Positions 62,866 to 64,000 of a stretch of 64,000 nt of DNA are shown here, piece by piece. Both the position numbers and the translations under genes were made by a program. The notes under the pieces were generated by a model. The model made no database searches. It was given only the letters and a program-made list of their open reading frames with translations, and was not told where the DNA came from. The DNA comes from Antarcticirhabdus aurantiaca (GTDB taxonomy: Bacteria; Pseudomonadota; Alphaproteobacteria; Rhizobiales; Rhizobiaceae), in NCBI RefSeq assembly GCF_009765365.1, contig NZ_VTOM01000001.1, positions 124,001 to 188,000 on the forward strand, written 5' to 3'. How positions within the stretch are numbered: position 1 is the first letter of the stretch; each line of letters starts with the position of its first letter.

Positions 62866-64000
62866 ATGGCGGCTGAGGATCGGGCGGCAGAACGCGGCGG
62901 CACATCGGGGCCGGATCTCGGCTGGATCCGCGCGCGGGCCCGAGCGGCGCTCGTCCTGGAGCGCCTCTGGCCGCTGCTCTTCGGCCTCGGCTGCGTCGCG
63001 GCGCTCTTCCTGACGCTCGCCTGGTTCGGCCTCTTCGCCGCTCTGCCCTTCATCGGCCGCGCCGTCGTGGTCGGACTTCTGGCGATCCTCGCGCTCGTCG
63101 TCGCGTGGCGCGCGCGCGGCGGTTTCCGCTGGCCGCGGCGGGAGGACGTCGACGCGCGCATCGAGGCGGCGAGCCGGCTCGCCCACCAGCCGCTGCGCAC
63201 CCAGACCGACCGGACGACGGGCGGCGACGCCTTCGGCGCGGCGCTCTGGCGCGAGCACCAGCGGCGCATGGCCGAGAAGCTCGCCAACCTCACGGGCGGC
63301 GCGCCGGAAACGCGCACCGAGCGGCTCGATCCGCTGGCGCTGCGCGCCGTGCTCGCCATGCTTCTCGTCACCGCCTTCGCCTTTTCCTTCGGCTCGAAGG
63401 GCGGCCGGGTGGCGGACGCCTTCGTGTCCGCCGACGCGCCGCTGATCGCCGGCGCGCGGGTCGACGCCTGGGTGACGCCGCCCGGCTATACCGGACGCCC
63501 GCCGCTCTTCCTCACCGGCGGTGTCCAGCCGGGCGCGCCAGCCTCGCAGACGGCCGACGCCGCTGCGGCCGCGGCCACGAGCGATCCGGCGCGGCCGATC
63601 GCGGCGCCCGAAGGCAGCATCCTGTCCGTGCGCATCTCGGACGGCTCGGGCGCGACGCTGACCTTCACGCCCGCCGACGGCACGCCGCCGATCGCCGTCC
63701 AGCCGGTCGATCCCGAGGGGGAGACGACGGACGAACGGGTCGCGGGATCGCCGGAGGCCGCGCCGAAAACGCCTGCCGAGCCGCGCCCCGAGACCGCCTC
63801 GCGCGACTACGAGTTGCCGCTGAAGGCGAGCGGCACGGTGCGCCTCGCCACGACCTTCCGGGCCCTCGGCGAGTGGCGCTTCGACGTCTTGCCGGATGCC
63901 GATCCCGCGATCGATTTCAAGGACCCGCCCTCCGAGGCGCGCAACGGCGCGCTGCAGCTCACCTATCGCGTCACCGACGACTACGGCGTCGGTCGCGGCG
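62866..64000 (+). CDS. TIGR02302 / DUF4175 family membrane protein, 5' part
   Basis: The reading frame from ATG 62866 is open to the window edge (378 codons seen; the family is about 800-900 residues). Three hydrophobic helices (about 35-60, 62-82 and 165-185) precede a large periplasmic part. RREDVDARIEAASRLAHQPLRTQTDR, ADAPLIAGARVDAWVTPPGYTGRPP and LTYRVTDDYGV (in parts) are typical of the TIGR02302 family, which follows lysA in many Rhizobiales. Function unknown; an envelope role is likely from topology. Truncated only by the window. Confidence 0.85.
   Translation, partial: MAAEDRAAERGGTSGPDLGWIRARARAALVLERLWPLLFGLGCVAALFLTLAWFGLFAALPFIGRAVVVGLLAILALVVAWRARGGFRWPRREDVDARIEAASRLAHQPLRTQTDRTTGGDAFGAALWREHQRRMAEKLANLTGGAPETRTERLDPLALRAVLAMLLVTAFAFSFGSKGGRVADAFVSADAPLIAGARVDAWVTPPGYTGRPPLFLTGGVQPGAPASQTADAAAAAATSDPARPIAAPEGSILSVRISDGSGATLTFTPADGTPPIAVQPVDPEGETTDERVAGSPEAAPKTPAEPRPETASRDYELPLKASGTVRLATTFRALGEWRFDVLPDADPAIDFKDPPSEARNGALQLTYRVTDDYGVGRG

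Overview
The window is high-GC (roughly 70%), densely packed DNA from an alphaproteobacterium. Gene content and order point to Hyphomicrobiales (Rhizobiales): argH-lptM-lysA followed by a TIGR02302/DUF4175 gene, a DUF6101 gene beside ubiA, a twin-transmembrane gene before a PduO-type cobalamin adenosyltransferase and etfBA, and a chemotaxis operon in the same order as the Sinorhizobium meliloti che operon. The genus cannot be fixed by eye; the Aurantimonadaceae are one plausible home.

Layout. 0-10.8 kb: small kinase-like protein, OmpA-type protein with a secreted partner, glyS, a secreted GH25 muramidase, a probable stress-controlled small RNA ending in a strong terminator, tsaC/Sua5, a D-2-hydroxyacid dehydrogenase, DUF6101 and ubiA. 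10.9-18.1 kb: purD, a 191-bp MITE-like element, a TetR regulator divergent from two membrane-protein genes across a clear operator, an ABC exporter, an HPP-CBS protein and a LysE exporter. 18.2-28.3 kb: fatty-acid beta-oxidation (FadE-type dehydrogenase, thiolase, FadJ-type bifunctional enzyme, a second dehydrogenase with an enoyl-CoA hydratase), with a FAH-hicA-hicB operon between. 28.3-38.3 kb: tRNA-Leu(CAA), an acyltransferase, DsbB, HNH nuclease, AlkA-type glycosylase, GluQ, transporters, an outer-membrane barrel, cobalamin adenosyltransferase and etfBA, which carries the electrons of the acyl-CoA dehydrogenases.

38.3-55.1 kb holds two complete chemotaxis systems transcribed head to head from about 46.1-46.3 kb. 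The rightward one is MCP-STAS-cheY1-cheA-cheW-cheR-cheB-cheY2-cheD-cheT. The leftward one is STAS-cheY-cheA-cheW-cheW-cheR-cheB followed by a 598-residue soluble coiled-coil protein that combines a CheZ-like DxxxQ motif, a degenerate receptor-tip segment and an acidic C-terminal peptide resembling the CheY-binding tail of CheZ. Both operons thus begin with, or carry near the start, a STAS gene before cheY, and both end with a DxxxQ helical protein. I regard the leftward system and its terminal protein as the most interesting content here.

55.1-64 kb: a small hypothetical gene, 3-hydroxybutyryl-CoA dehydrogenase, mntR, a lower-GC accessory patch with an RNase A-like toxin and probable immunity gene next to a second, inverted, 189/191-identical copy of the MITE, then tlpA, argH, lptM, lysA and the 5' part of a TIGR02302-family gene that runs off the end.
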